From Gemmata massiliana (GTDB taxonomy: Bacteria > Planctomycetota > Planctomycetia > Gemmatales > Gemmataceae), in contig NZ_LR593886.1 in the NCBI RefSeq assembly GCF_901538265.1, forward strand, positions 2,294,001-2,358,000: a stretch of 64,000 nt of DNA, read 5' to 3'. Both the position numbers and the translations under genes were made by a program. Below are positions 7,337-17,751 of the stretch, in pieces (the stretch's first letter is position 1; the number at the start of each line of letters is the position of its first letter). The notes beneath the pieces are model-generated. The model worked only from the letters and a program-made list of their open reading frames with translations. It did not search any database and was not told the origin of the DNA.

Positions 7337-8482
7337 ATGATCTACCTCGATAACGCCGCGACCAGCTTCCCGAAGCCGGAGAGCGTGTACGTCGCGATGG
7401 ACCGCTTCGCGCGGACCTCGCTCGCGAACCCCGGGCGCTCCGGGCACAAGATGGCGCTGGAGTCCGAGCACGCGCTGTCCGACGCCCGGCACCGGCTCAA
7501 CCGGTTCTTCAACGGGCGCGACGCGGACCGCTGGGCGTTCACGCTCAACTGCACCGACGCGCTCAACATGGCGTTCAAGGGCGTGCTGAACGACGGCGAC
7601 CACGTCATCACCACCGACCTCGAACACAACAGCGTGTCGCGCCCGCTCGTCGCGCTCGCGCAGGCGAACCGCATCACGCTCACGCGCGTACCGGCCGACG
7701 CGGGCGGAACCATCGACCCGGAAGCGGTCCGTGCCGCGATCGGGCCGAAGACCCGGCTCATCGCGATGACGCACGCGAGCAACGTGCTCGGTACTGTGCA
7801 ACCGATCGCGGACGTCGGGCGCATCGCGCGCGAACACGATCTGCTGTTCCTCGTGGACGCAGCTCAAACCGCGGGCGCGTTCCCACTCGACATCCAGGCC
7901 GCGAACATCGATCTGCTCGCGTTCCCCGGTCACAAGTCGCTGCTCGGACCAACTGGTTCCGGAGCCCTGTTCGTCGGTCCGCGCGCCACGCTGCGCCCGT
8001 GGCGCGAGGGCGGGACGGGGGGCGACTCGCTCACGCCCACGCAGCCGACCGACTTCCCGCACCACCTTGAAGGCGGCACACCGAACGTGATTGGCGTCGT
8101 CGGGCTGATCGCGGGGCTGGATTTTGTGGAAGAGAAGGGCGTCGAGGCGATTCACCGGCACGAACAGGCGCTCTGCGAGCGGCTCCGCGCCGCGCTGGTC
8201 GAGCTACCCGGCTTCGAGCTTTTCGGTCACGCGGACCCCTCACGCAGGGTGAGTGCGCTCAGCTTCCGGTGCGAGGTACTTGCCGCGCCGGAACTCGCGG
8301 GGCTACTCGATCAGTCGTTCAACATTGCCGTTCGACCCGGACTACACTGCGCCCCGTACATTCACAAGGCTCTCGGTACCGCCCCTGACGGGCTCGTGCG
8401 AGTCAGCCCCGGTGCGTTTAACACCGAAGCCGATATCGATCACCTCGTTGACGCGCTGAAGCAGATCACGGGCACCGTGTGA
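7337..8482 (+). CDS. cysteine desulfurase family protein (class V aminotransferase fold)
   Basis: 381 residues. It removes sulfur from cysteine as an enzyme-bound persulfide with release of alanine. The frame begins IYLDNAATSFPKP. The PLP lysine is K200 in FPGHKSLLGPTG, the PLP-aspartate lies in LFLVDAAQTAGA, and the persulfide-forming Cys is C338 in GLHCAPYIHKA. This matches the SufS-like TIGR01977 type. As the last gene of the cluster it is the obvious sulfur source for the E1 and carrier pair. No Fe-S scaffold genes accompany it, which favours a thiolation role over Fe-S assembly. Confidence 0.9.
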   Translation: MIYLDNAATSFPKPESVYVAMDRFARTSLANPGRSGHKMALESEHALSDARHRLNRFFNGRDADRWAFTLNCTDALNMAFKGVLNDGDHVITTDLEHNSVSRPLVALAQANRITLTRVPADAGGTIDPEAVRAAIGPKTRLIAMTHASNVLGTVQPIADVGRIAREHDLLFLVDAAQTAGAFPLDIQAANIDLLAFPGHKSLLGPTGSGALFVGPRATLRPWREGGTGGDSLTPTQPTDFPHHLEGGTPNVIGVVGLIAGLDFVEEKGVEAIHRHEQALCERLRAALVELPGFELFGHADPSRRVSALSFRCEVLAAPELAGLLDQSFNIAVRPGLHCAPYIHKALGTAPDGLVRVSPGAFNTEADIDHLVDALKQITGTV

Positions 8483-8619
8483 ACCGACTCTGTTAAGTGT
8501 TCTGTGCCGCAAAACAACTTCACACTGGAACCACGCGGAGCAAATGCTACCCTAATTATCATTCCGCCGGTGAACATTTCCCCCTCTCCACACCGGCGGT
8601 ACTCGCGAGGTTCTTACTC

Positions 8620-10473
8620 ATGCTGCGTCGCGTACTGTTCGCGCTCGCCGGGGTCGCTGCAGCAGCGCTCCTGGCGACGGACCGCGCTCCGAATGCAATC
8701 GCCGCCGAGGGCGGCGTTGCCGGCAACTGGCAACTCTCGACCGTGACCGCCAGTGGCGAGTCGACGGTGTGCATCCTGAAGATCGAGACGAACGCCGGAA
8801 AGCCGTCGGTCGTCATTGTGGCCGGCCCGCCGAACGCGGAAGTCACCGTCAGCGACGTCCGCGTGACGGACAAAACCGTGGCGCTGAACGTCAAACAGGT
8901 GCGCACCGTTGGTAAGCAGCAAATCCCGGCCGAGTATGCGTTCGTCGGGGTTCGTGGGGCGGACGGAAAGGTGATTCTGGGGAGCACGGGTACCGATACG
9001 GCTCGCACCCGAGCTAAACTGACCGCGACCGATAAGGACAAGCTCGAGGGCGAACTTGTCGTTCGCACGCCGCTGCCCGAGCCGATGACGAAGATCCAGC
9101 AACTCAACAGTCGCGTGGTGACGGCGCAAGGCAAGATGATCCAAGAAAAGGATCAGGAGAAGCGGAAGGAACTACAGAAGGAGTTTACTGAAGCGCGCAA
9201 GGATCTCGAAGAAAAACTCCCCGGCTTGTACAAGGACGTGGTCGAGAAGCACGCCGACAGCCTGGCCGCGTCCGACGCCGCAGTGAACCTGCTCGCGATG
9301 TCCGCGCGCACGAAACCGACGGCCGACGAAGCCAAAAAGCTCGTTCAGATCGTGCAGAAGCAGGGCGCGCCCTACGGCCCGCTGTACACAGGCGTCACGC
9401 TCGCGCGGGTCGCCGAAACGCTCTCCGCTCAAGAGGGGCTGGAACCGGTCGCGCTGGCCGCGATCGAGCCGTCCGCGAAGGCGCTGACGCAGGACGATTC
9501 GGCCGCGGTGCGGTCCACGATTCTGTCCGCCTACCAACTCGCGCTGACGAAGAACGGCAAGACGGACGCCGCGAAGACCGTGGCCGCCGAACTCGTCAAA
9601 CTGGAACTCGCGCTCGACGCGGAGTACGTCAAGACGGTCCCGCCGTTCAAGCCGACCGCGTTCACCGGGCGCCAGGACAAGAGCGCGAACCAGGTCGTGG
9701 TGATGGAACTGTTCACCGGCGCGCAGTGCCCGCCGTGCGTGGCCGCGGACGTCGCGTTCGACGCGCTCCAGAAGTCGTACAAGCCGACCGATCTCGTGCT
9801 GATCCAGTACCACATGCACATCCCCGGCCCCGACCCGCTCACGAACCCCTCGACCATCGCCCGCTGGGACTACTACCAGAAATTCTTCCCGTACGACCCG
9901 ATGAAGCGGACCGGGATCGGTGGCACCCCCAGCACGCTGTTCAACGGCAAAGTGGCGGCCGGTGGCGGCGGCGGGATGGCCAATGCCGAGAGCAAATTCG
10001 TGCAGTATCGGGGCGTCATCGATCCGCTCCTGGAGAAGACCGTCGAGACGAAGATCGGCGGCCGGGCCACGCGCGCGGGCGACAAGATCGACATCTCGGT
10101 CGAGGTGACCGAGGGCGCGGGCGAGGACCTGAAGCTCCGGTTGTTGCTCGTCGAAGAGAACATCCGGTACGTCGGCGGGAACCGGCTCCGCTTCCACCAC
10201 CAAGTGGTGCGCGCGATGCCGGGCGGCGCGGAAGGCATTGCGATCAAGGACAAGGCGTTCAAGCGAACCGTGACGGCCGACCTGGGTGACGTGCGCAAGG
10301 ATCTGACCAAGTACCTCGACGAGTACGCCAAGACCCGCGCGTTCTCGAAGCCGGATCGCCCGATGGACATGAAGGCCCTGAAGGTGATCGCCCTGGTCCA
10401 GAACGACAAGACGGGCGAGATCGTTCAGGCCGCTCAGATCGAAGTCGAAGGCAAAGTTGCGGGCGGGCAGTAG
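8620..10473 (+). CDS. exported protein with a CPPC thioredoxin-like domain
   Basis: 617 residues from ATG 8620. An N-terminal signal peptide, MLRRVLFALAGVAAAALLA, is followed by a beta-rich domain (about 30-140), a charged helical region rich in Lys/Glu (about 150-210), and a thioredoxin-fold segment with ELFTGAQCPPC (C370/C373) and later GIGGTPSTLFNGK, the cis-Pro loop. The C-terminal ~150 residues resemble the beta-sandwich of Omp28/TlpA-type exported proteins. It probably has thiol-disulfide or extracytoplasmic redox activity; the substrate is unknown. An upstream in-frame start (8497) would bury the signal peptide. A strong terminator follows directly. Confidence 0.8.
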   Translation: MLRRVLFALAGVAAAALLATDRAPNAIAAEGGVAGNWQLSTVTASGESTVCILKIETNAGKPSVVIVAGPPNAEVTVSDVRVTDKTVALNVKQVRTVGKQQIPAEYAFVGVRGADGKVILGSTGTDTARTRAKLTATDKDKLEGELVVRTPLPEPMTKIQQLNSRVVTAQGKMIQEKDQEKRKELQKEFTEARKDLEEKLPGLYKDVVEKHADSLAASDAAVNLLAMSARTKPTADEAKKLVQIVQKQGAPYGPLYTGVTLARVAETLSAQEGLEPVALAAIEPSAKALTQDDSAAVRSTILSAYQLALTKNGKTDAAKTVAAELVKLELALDAEYVKTVPPFKPTAFTGRQDKSANQVVVMELFTGAQCPPCVAADVAFDALQKSYKPTDLVLIQYHMHIPGPDPLTNPSTIARWDYYQKFFPYDPMKRTGIGGTPSTLFNGKVAAGGGGGMANAESKFVQYRGVIDPLLEKTVETKIGGRATRAGDKIDISVEVTEGAGEDLKLRLLLVEENIRYVGGNRLRFHHQVVRAMPGGAEGIAIKDKAFKRTVTADLGDVRKDLTKYLDEYAKTRAFSKPDRPMDMKALKVIALVQNDKTGEIVQAAQIEVEGKVAGGQ

Positions 10474-10490
10474 CACCGTTCGTTCCGACG

Positions 10491-10528
10491 AAGACCGGCG
10501 CCACGGGTGGCGCCGGTCTTTTCGTTTT
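10491..10528 (+). terminator. intrinsic terminator after the CPPC thioredoxin-like gene
   Basis: Perfect 13-bp stem, aagaccggcgcca (10491-10503) with tggcgccggtctt (10508-10520), tetraloop cggg, followed by ttcgtttt. Confidence 0.88.
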
Positions 10529-10631
10529 CACGTTCGGGCACGGCGCGAAGCGCGAGCTTCCGCGTTCAAGTATCTTTCCTTCACGGCTCCCCCCGGATAT
10601 CTTCACCAAACAGCCCACTCATCACGCCGTC

Positions 10632-10991
10632 ATGGAGGGACTCGCAATGACGTTCGAGATGGTCGTGCAGTTACCCGTTACCGGCGCGTTCGGGACGGAC
10701 GAAGAGTTCGACTTGCGCACGCGGTTGGAACGCGACTTCAACGCGGCACTCGTGGCAGAAAATGCGGGCGAGTCCGGGCGCGGTGAAACCGACGACGGGC
10801 GCATGAGCGTCTACCTGGAGTCCGTGACCGATCACGATGCGGCTCTGCGAATTGTGAAGGACGTGCTCGTGCGGCACAAATTGCTGCACCGCGTCACGGT
10901 CCTTCTGGAAACGCGCTGCGAGGCCGATTCCGACGACATCGAGCGCCGGGTTCTTTGGCCGCTCCAGTCCGCGGCCGTGCGCGTGGCTTGA
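10632..10991 (+). CDS. hypothetical cytoplasmic protein
   Basis: 119 residues (114 if the second ATG at 10647 is used; either fits). No signal peptide or membrane helix. Mixed alpha/beta pattern with FEMVVQLPVTGAFGTDEEF near the start, GRMSVYLESVTDHDAALRIV in the middle, and VLLETRCEADSDDIERRVLWPL near the end. It has the look of a small regulatory or adaptor fold, but I recognise no family. It stands alone between a terminator and the BON-domain gene. Confidence 0.6.
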   Translation: MEGLAMTFEMVVQLPVTGAFGTDEEFDLRTRLERDFNAALVAENAGESGRGETDDGRMSVYLESVTDHDAALRIVKDVLVRHKLLHRVTVLLETRCEADSDDIERRVLWPLQSAAVRVA

Positions 10992-11127
10992 CCCTTTACA
11001 CCTCACGGACCGAGCGACTCTCCCACTTCGGTGGCGAGAGACCGTTGTTTGCTTCCTCTCCAATTGCGCTAACGCCAAGTATCGGTCATACTGGAGCATT
11101 CGCCCGCGTTCCGTTCGGGTCGCTCCG

Positions 11128-11523
11128 ATGCGTCAATTTTTGGCCGTTTTTATTTTGGCTACGCTGTTCCTGGTGCTCGTTGGGAGCCGATTCCAGGCGT
11201 CCGACGGCGATAAACTCGCGGCCGTGTCTCGCCTCACTGCGAGAAAGATCCAAGCCGCACTTCCACCTGACGTGAACATTGCTGCGCCGATCGAAGCGCT
11301 GCGCAAGGGGCTACCGACGCACGCCGACGACGCGGTGCGTGCCCGACTCGCCGCGGACAAGCGGTTCGTGGGCGTCGAGTTCAAGGTGACGGCCGAGGGG
11401 AACGTGGTGACGCTCCGTGGCGTGGTGCCGGATGCGCGGATCAAGCGATTGGCAGTCGGAGTAGCCGAGAACACGGTCGGCGTTGAGAAGGTGGTGGACG
11501 AGCTGGCGATCCCGGCCGAATGA
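11128..11523 (+). CDS. exported BON-domain protein
   Basis: 131 residues. An N-terminal hydrophobic segment (QFLAVFILATLFLVLVGS) acts as a signal or anchor. The C-terminal half is a BON domain: ARLAADKRFVGVEFKVTAEG, then NVVTLRGVVPDARIKRLAVG and NTVGVEKVVDELAI, as in OsmY-type proteins that bind phospholipid or stabilise envelopes. The short ~60-residue linker is unremarkable. The gene is monocistronic by spacing. Confidence 0.75.
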   Translation: MRQFLAVFILATLFLVLVGSRFQASDGDKLAAVSRLTARKIQAALPPDVNIAAPIEALRKGLPTHADDAVRARLAADKRFVGVEFKVTAEGNVVTLRGVVPDARIKRLAVGVAENTVGVEKVVDELAIPAE

Positions 11524-11796
11524 GGCGCGCGACCAGGGGTATCATCAGAGATCGAGAAACCGTTGGCAGTGTTGCGCGATCGAGCGTACAAATCCCAATC
11601 ATCAATCCTTTCCGTTGAAACAAGTCCGTCCTGAATCGGAAACAATCCGGGTTGTAAATGCCGTAACGGTGCGGCGCGTCGGAGCGCGACGAAACACGAA
11701 GGCGTCAGTGGAACGAGGGGGAACCTTGAGGTGAAATAGGTATCCCGCACCCGACTGAAGCGGTTCGTGCGACTCGTTCCCGAACGAGGACGTGGC

Positions 11797-12498
11797 GTGA
11801 CGATCGAAGAAACCGCGCTGCTCGCCGCGATTACGGCAGAACCTGCCGAGGACGTTCATCGCTTGGCCTACGCCGATTGGCTCGATGAGAATGGCCGATC
11901 CGCACGCGCCGAGTTCATTCTGGTGCAGTGCGAGCGCGCGGTATTGGAACGCCCGGTTCGGTTGTTCAGTTGGCACGATCCGGAGTGCCGGCGGAACTCA
12001 GGGCGGCACCGGCGCCTGTTCGAGTGGCGCGGCGACTGCCAGCGGTGCGCCGAACTGCGCGCGTATCACAGTGGCCTGGAACAACTCAAGACTCGAATCA
12101 AGGCGCTCCGCGAGCGCGAGCGTGCTCTGTACCAAACCGTGGCGGTATGGTTACTGCCGACCATTCCGGCCGCAATCACTCAAGTGGTGCTCGATTGGGG
12201 TGAGATTCGCCCCCCACGTGTCGGCCTCATCGGGTGCTTACGCCGCGGTTTTGTCGACGGTATCACCTGCACGTTCGACGATTGGCTGGCGCACCGGTGC
12301 GCGGTAGTCGCGGCTCAACCGGTGACCCGTGTGAAGCTTATAACACGTCCGGAAATTATACCCGTGCGTCAGGATGGGGATATCGTTGGGTGGAGCATCG
12401 AGCGCGGTCGGCATTTGTACCCCGCGGGGTGGTCCCCTGTCGCAATGGTCGAAAAAGAATGGCCGGGCGTTTCGTATGAACTGCCGTCGTCGTTCTAG
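11797..12498 (+). CDS. TIGR02996-domain protein
   Basis: 233 residues from GTG 11797, chosen because gagga (11786-11790) sits 6 nt before it. The N-terminus, LLAAITAEPAEDVHRLAYADWLDENG then ARAEFILVQCE, is the TIGR02996 repeat-companion domain found in large numbers in Gemmata-like planctomycetes. The rest (about 50-233) contains a Cys/His/Trp-bearing segment (WRGDCQRCAELRAYHSG) and no membrane helix. The biological role is unknown. An alternative GTG at 11767 lacks a ribosome-binding site. Confidence 0.78.
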   Translation: MTIEETALLAAITAEPAEDVHRLAYADWLDENGRSARAEFILVQCERAVLERPVRLFSWHDPECRRNSGRHRRLFEWRGDCQRCAELRAYHSGLEQLKTRIKALRERERALYQTVAVWLLPTIPAAITQVVLDWGEIRPPRVGLIGCLRRGFVDGITCTFDDWLAHRCAVVAAQPVTRVKLITRPEIIPVRQDGDIVGWSIERGRHLYPAGWSPVAMVEKEWPGVSYELPSSF

Positions 12499-12626
12499 AG
12501 TCGCAAATCACAAGAACTCTCGCGGTCGCGCCTCGTCAAATCACGCTCGTCCTTGCGGGACTGTAAATCGCTCTCATTGTCTGATCCGCGTTGTCTGCGT
12601 TATCCGCGGCTCTGTCTTCTACTCTC

Positions 12627-12674
12627 AAAACGCGATCGGCCCGGGCACTCAACTGTGAGTGCCCGGGCTGATCG
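12627..12674 (-). terminator. intrinsic terminator of the groESL operon
   Basis: 19-bp inverted repeat, left arm 12633-12651 and right arm 12656-12674, with one G-T pair and loop actg. Read on the minus strand it is followed by a run of four T (12627-12630). It lies ~40 bp past the groEL stop. Confidence 0.85.
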
Positions 12675-12712
12675 TTGTTACCGAACCTTACGGTCTCGCG
12701 ACCGCGGGTTGG

Positions 12713-14350
<1,638 letters not shown>

Positions 14351-14422
14351 GCTTAAACCTCTGTCGGGAGTGTTTAGTGTTTCGTGTTGGGTTATGGTTC
14401 GGTCGCGGTTCGGCGCGGGACG

Positions 14423-14716
14423 CTACCCGAGGACGCACAGCACGTCGCCTTCGTGCATCAGGAGGATCTCGCCGTCGGCGGCGCGGTCCTTGAACTCGTC
14501 GCCGGCCCACGAGGTGAAGAGCACCTTGTCCCCGGCCTTGAGCTGCATCGCGGCCCGGGTGCCGTCCGGCTTGAGCTTGCCCGGACCGACGGCCACGACG
14601 GTACCGCGCTGGGGCTTGTTCTTGGCGCTGTCGGGCAGCAGAATCCCGCCGGCCGTCTTCTCTTCAGCGGCTTCGCGGCGAACAACGATGCGGTCGCCGA
14701 TTGGTTTCAGGCCCAT
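14423..14716 (-). CDS. groES: co-chaperonin GroES (10 kDa)
   Basis: 97 residues. Heptameric lid of the GroEL chamber. Motifs: PIGDRIVVRREAAEEKTAGG with the mobile loop (TAGGILLPDSAKNKP), VVAVGPGKL, and GDKVLFTSWAGDEF. The ATG at 14716 is preceded on the minus strand by aggag, ideally spaced. First gene of the groES-groEL operon. Confidence 0.97.
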   Translation of the reverse strand: MGLKPIGDRIVVRREAAEEKTAGGILLPDSAKNKPQRGTVVAVGPGKLKPDGTRAAMQLKAGDKVLFTSWAGDEFKDRAADGEILLMHEGDVLCVLG

Positions 14717-15107
14717 TGCGGCTCCTGTGACTTTGAAGCGCGAACTCCAATTGTGTGCCGCGGTACATGCAATAACCGTGCCCGGCTTTGGTTGTGGATG
14801 GAAGTGCTGAATTGGTTATGCGTTGCGTTGAGGTTGAGTCGCGGTGAAGTGTGCGTTCCTGCCAGGATTGCGGCGGTCCGAGGAAAGAGAGCTGACGCTT
14901 TGTCAGGGGCGAAGAACGCATCATCGCTTGGGACGCAACAGTCGCCTGACGAGTCGACACCAGTCGGATTCGATCCAGTCGTCGCCGAACGGAGACATAT
15001 TCGGTTATGACAATCGAGAATAAGAGAGGTTTGGGGAGATTGAAATTGGGCTTCCCTTTTGGAATCTGCCTGCATAAGATGCTCGCAGTTCCTTCCTTGG
15101 AGGGCCG
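14717..15107. other. intergenic region upstream of groES, no gene seen
   Basis: 391 bp of lower GC than its surroundings, between groES (reading left) and a small plus-strand frame. It should hold the groES promoter. I see no CIRCE-type inverted repeat (TTAGCACTC-N9-GAGTGCTAA), no tRNA, and no convincing coding frame. Confidence 0.4.
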
Positions 15108-15302
15108 ATGTCGCATTTCATTCATCGGAAGCGTCGAGTTACGATCATTGACGACCGCACACGCGGTGTAATTCGAGTTCGTGACGAGCGCGTCACCACG
15201 CACATCATCACCGAAGACGATCTTGATCCGGAGCAGGGTGAAGAAGATCCACCTTCTCCTTGGAATGATCGATTCGGATTCCCACCCACTTCGGACAACT
15301 AA
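15108..15302 (+). CDS. small hypothetical protein
   Basis: 64 residues. Starts 4 nt after ggaggg, a strong ribosome-binding site. The sequence is highly charged, with a repeated Val/Ile-Arg pattern (RRVTIIDDRTRGVIRVRDE) and an acidic, Pro-rich tail (DDLDPEQGEEDPPSP). No membrane segment or known domain. Coding is supported by the ribosome-binding site and the sensible amino-acid composition, but the short length keeps confidence low. Confidence 0.45.
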   Translation: MSHFIHRKRRVTIIDDRTRGVIRVRDERVTTHIITEDDLDPEQGEEDPPSPWNDRFGFPPTSDN

Positions 15303-15520
15303 TCCCCGAGTCGAACGCGCGGCCGAATTGAAGATGACATTCGAGGACGAGTGAGGGAACGAACGGAATCGCTTTCTCCACAGTCTTACCACTGTGGCCG
15401 AATTCCCCTTGGCTTTCTCCGCGCGCAAAGCTCGTTCCCGGCTTGCTGTGGCTGGTGCATAGCAAGCCGATACATCAGTTTCGCTCGTTGTTTGGTGTGC
15501 TTTGCGGCCACACTGCCACG

Positions 15521-16300
15521 CTATTTCCCTCCGCCCACGTTCCGCAGCGCGCGCTGACAGATCCGCGAGGTCGTGTCGGTGGTGGATTCCTGCTGCCAGC
15601 GTGTGCAGAGCGCTTTGACCCACGCCGGTTGACTCTTGGCTGCGTCGTTGAGCCAGTTGCCGACGGAGTCCTGAACGTACTTCGCCGGGTCTGCCCGGAG
15701 TGGTTCCAGCAGCGGAAGGGCCAACTCGGGATTCTGCTTCAACGCCTCAATGTGGGTACACCAGACGCCACGTGGTCGGGTGGCTTCGCTCGCGAACCGG
15801 CGGACGTTCGGCGACGGATCGCGTGCCCACGGCTCCAGCGCCTTCACCGCGTGTCCGACGTTCTTCGCGAGGTGCGGCCGGATCGCCATCCACGCCCACT
15901 CGCGCACCCCGAAGTGTCGATCGTCAGCCAGCGGGCGGATCAGTGTGAGCTTCGCATTGAGCTTGAGCTTCGGCGCGCGACCGATGACGTAACATGCCCA
16001 CCCGCGAACCGTGTCCGACGTGTGTTCCGCGATCGTCGGCAACCCGTCGAGCGTGAGGTGGCGCAACAGCACTTCGCCGACCGCGTCCATGCGCCGGGTG
16101 ACGCCCTCGCCGGCCATTTCGCGAACGACATCAACCGAGTCGGTGGGAATGTCGGGAACCGCTGCGACCAGCAGCGTCGCGAAGTCGATGGCCAACCCCT
16201 CGCTGAGCGTCGCGCTCGGTGCCGTCCCCGCGTTCAGTTGTGCGAGTAGCTCGGGCGAAATGTCGGCCCGCCGCGACGCGCCCTTCCGTACTTCGTCCAT
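15521..16300 (-). CDS. DNA alkylation repair (AlkC/AlkD-like) HEAT-repeat protein
   Basis: 259 residues from ATG 16300. All-helical HEAT-like repeats including [35 protein letters not shown] and [19 protein letters not shown], the latter two characteristic of the AlkC/AlkD DNA glycosylase superfamily that removes alkylated bases. The N-terminus, [20 protein letters not shown], matches AlkC-like proteins (KKGSSRRRDIP). The in-frame extension to 16426 is translated from repeat sequence and is not used. The catalytic residues cannot be assigned confidently by eye. Confidence 0.75.
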   Translation of the reverse strand: MDEVRKGASRRADISPELLAQLNAGTAPSATLSEGLAIDFATLLVAAVPDIPTDSVDVVREMAGEGVTRRMDAVGEVLLRHLTLDGLPTIAEHTSDTVRGWACYVIGRAPKLKLNAKLTLIRPLADDRHFGVREWAWMAIRPHLAKNVGHAVKALEPWARDPSPNVRRFASEATRPRGVWCTHIEALKQNPELALPLLEPLRADPAKYVQDSVGNWLNDAAKSQPAWVKALCTRWQQESTTDTTSRICQRALRNVGGGK

Positions 16301-16325
16301 CCATGAACCTCTCGGTAGTGAAACG

Positions 16326-16414
16326 TTTTTGACAGGATTAACAGGACGGACAGGATTAAGAACAAACCCTCTTCTTGCCTTTAATCTCGTTGATCCTGTT
16401 AATCCTGTCAAAAA
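16326..16414. repeat. inverted intergenic repeat with GACAGGATTAACAGGA units
   Basis: Perfect 21-bp arms, tttttgacaggattaacagg + a (16326-16346) and its exact complement (16394-16414), 47 bp apart. A third partial copy, gacaggattaag, lies at 16349-16360. It sits between two minus-strand genes and can form a long hairpin. Confidence 0.85.
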
Positions 16415-16432
16415 CTCTTCTTGCATGAACCG

Positions 16433-17617
16433 CTATACTCGCTCCACGATCACCGCGACGGCATTTCCTCCGCCGAGGCACAGCGACGCGCAGCCGTATC
16501 GCTTGTTGTGTCGCTTGAGCGCGTGGACCAGCGTGACCAGCACCCGCGCGCCGCTCGCACCGATCGGGTGGCCCAGCGCGACCGCACCGCCGTGAACGTT
16601 CACTTTCGATTCGTCGAGGTTCAGCCCCTTACCGCACGCGAGCATTTGCGACGCGAACGCCTCGTTGAGTTCCCACAAGTCGATGTCGGACACGGCGAGT
16701 TTCGCCTTCGTACACGCGGCCTGTACCGCAGTCACCGGTGCGATGAAGATGTCCTTCGGGGCAACGCCGCTCATGGTGTAGCTCACGATCCGGGCGAGCG
16801 GTTTCGTGCCGCTCGTCTCCACGAACCGCGACGACGCGACCACGACCGCCGCGGCGCCGTCGGAGAGCTGCGACGAGTTGCCTGCGGTGACCGTGCCATC
16901 GGGCCGAAACGCGGGCTTCAGTTTCGCCAGCCCTTCGGCCGTCGTATCGGGGCGAATCCCTTCGTCCTTCTCGACAGGCGGAACCGGTTTCTTTGGGTTC
17001 GCTGACTGGAACTGAACGGGGACGATTTCCTCGGCGAATGCTCCACTCCCCCACGCCGCGGCCGCGCGCTGGTGGCTTTGAGCCGCGAACCGATCCTGGT
17101 CGGCGCGGGAGACGTCGCATTTGGTCGCGATGTGTTCTGCGGCGTCCCCCATCGGCCAGTTCTCGAACGCGCACCACAGCCCGTCGTTCACGAGCGCGTC
17201 AGTGGTCGTCTGATTGCCGTACTTGTAACCCTGCCGGACGCCTTGCAGCAGGAACGGCGCGCGGCTCATGCTCTCCATTCCGCCCGCGACAATGATGTTC
17301 GCGTCCCCCGCACGAATGCTTTGAGTTGCGAGCATCACCGCTTTCAGCCCGGAGCCGCAAACCATGTTCGTGGTGTGCGCGGGGATCGTGTCCGGCAGAC
17401 CGGCAAAGATCGCGGCCTGGCGTGCGGGGGCCTGACCCACACCGGCTTGCACCACGTTGCCCATAATCACGTCTTCGACCGCGTCAGGCTTCACGCTCGC
17501 TCGCTTGAGGGCTTCCGCAATGGCGACGGCACCGAGCTTCGGCGCGGGAAACTCGGACAGCCCGCCGAGGAACTTGCCGATCGGCGTGCGGACCGCGGAA
17601 AGGATGAACGCATCCAT
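16433..17617 (-). CDS. acetyl-CoA C-acetyltransferase (thiolase)
   Basis: 394 residues, the usual thiolase length. It condenses or cleaves acetyl-CoA/acetoacetyl-CoA. The acyl-accepting Cys is in [11 protein letters not shown] (near residue 88), the His in [16 protein letters not shown], and the second catalytic Cys in [13 protein letters not shown]. This is the AtoB/PhaA-like biosynthetic subgroup by sequence, but degradative use is equally possible. There is no 3-hydroxyacyl-CoA dehydrogenase or PHA gene next to it. The N-terminus [19 protein letters not shown] fixes the start. Confidence 0.95.
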   Translation of the reverse strand: MDAFILSAVRTPIGKFLGGLSEFPAPKLGAVAIAEALKRASVKPDAVEDVIMGNVVQAGVGQAPARQAAIFAGLPDTIPAHTTNMVCGSGLKAVMLATQSIRAGDANIIVAGGMESMSRAPFLLQGVRQGYKYGNQTTTDALVNDGLWCAFENWPMGDAAEHIATKCDVSRADQDRFAAQSHQRAAAAWGSGAFAEEIVPVQFQSANPKKPVPPVEKDEGIRPDTTAEGLAKLKPAFRPDGTVTAGNSSQLSDGAAAVVVASSRFVETSGTKPLARIVSYTMSGVAPKDIFIAPVTAVQAACTKAKLAVSDIDLWELNEAFASQMLACGKGLNLDESKVNVHGGAVALGHPIGASGARVLVTLVHALKRHNKRYGCASLCLGGGNAVAVIVERV

Positions 17618-17751
17618 GTGAAGCCTCGAAGTGCGGAGAGTTGCTATTGGAATGATACGCGGGCCATCAACTGGCGCGCGTAGTCACTTCCGGAACCGCG
17701 TGTAGACTCGGCTCAGACGAACTCGCTCGCAAGGGTCGCGGTCGGTGCAAC

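Noticed and set aside
14717..14800. CIRCE operator for HrcA upstream of groES
   Set aside because: No TTAGCACTC-N9-GAGTGCTAA or near match found.
14664..15623. 319-codon frame on the minus strand upstream of groES
   Set aside because: Overlaps groES and a better supported small gene; amino-acid composition looks non-coding.
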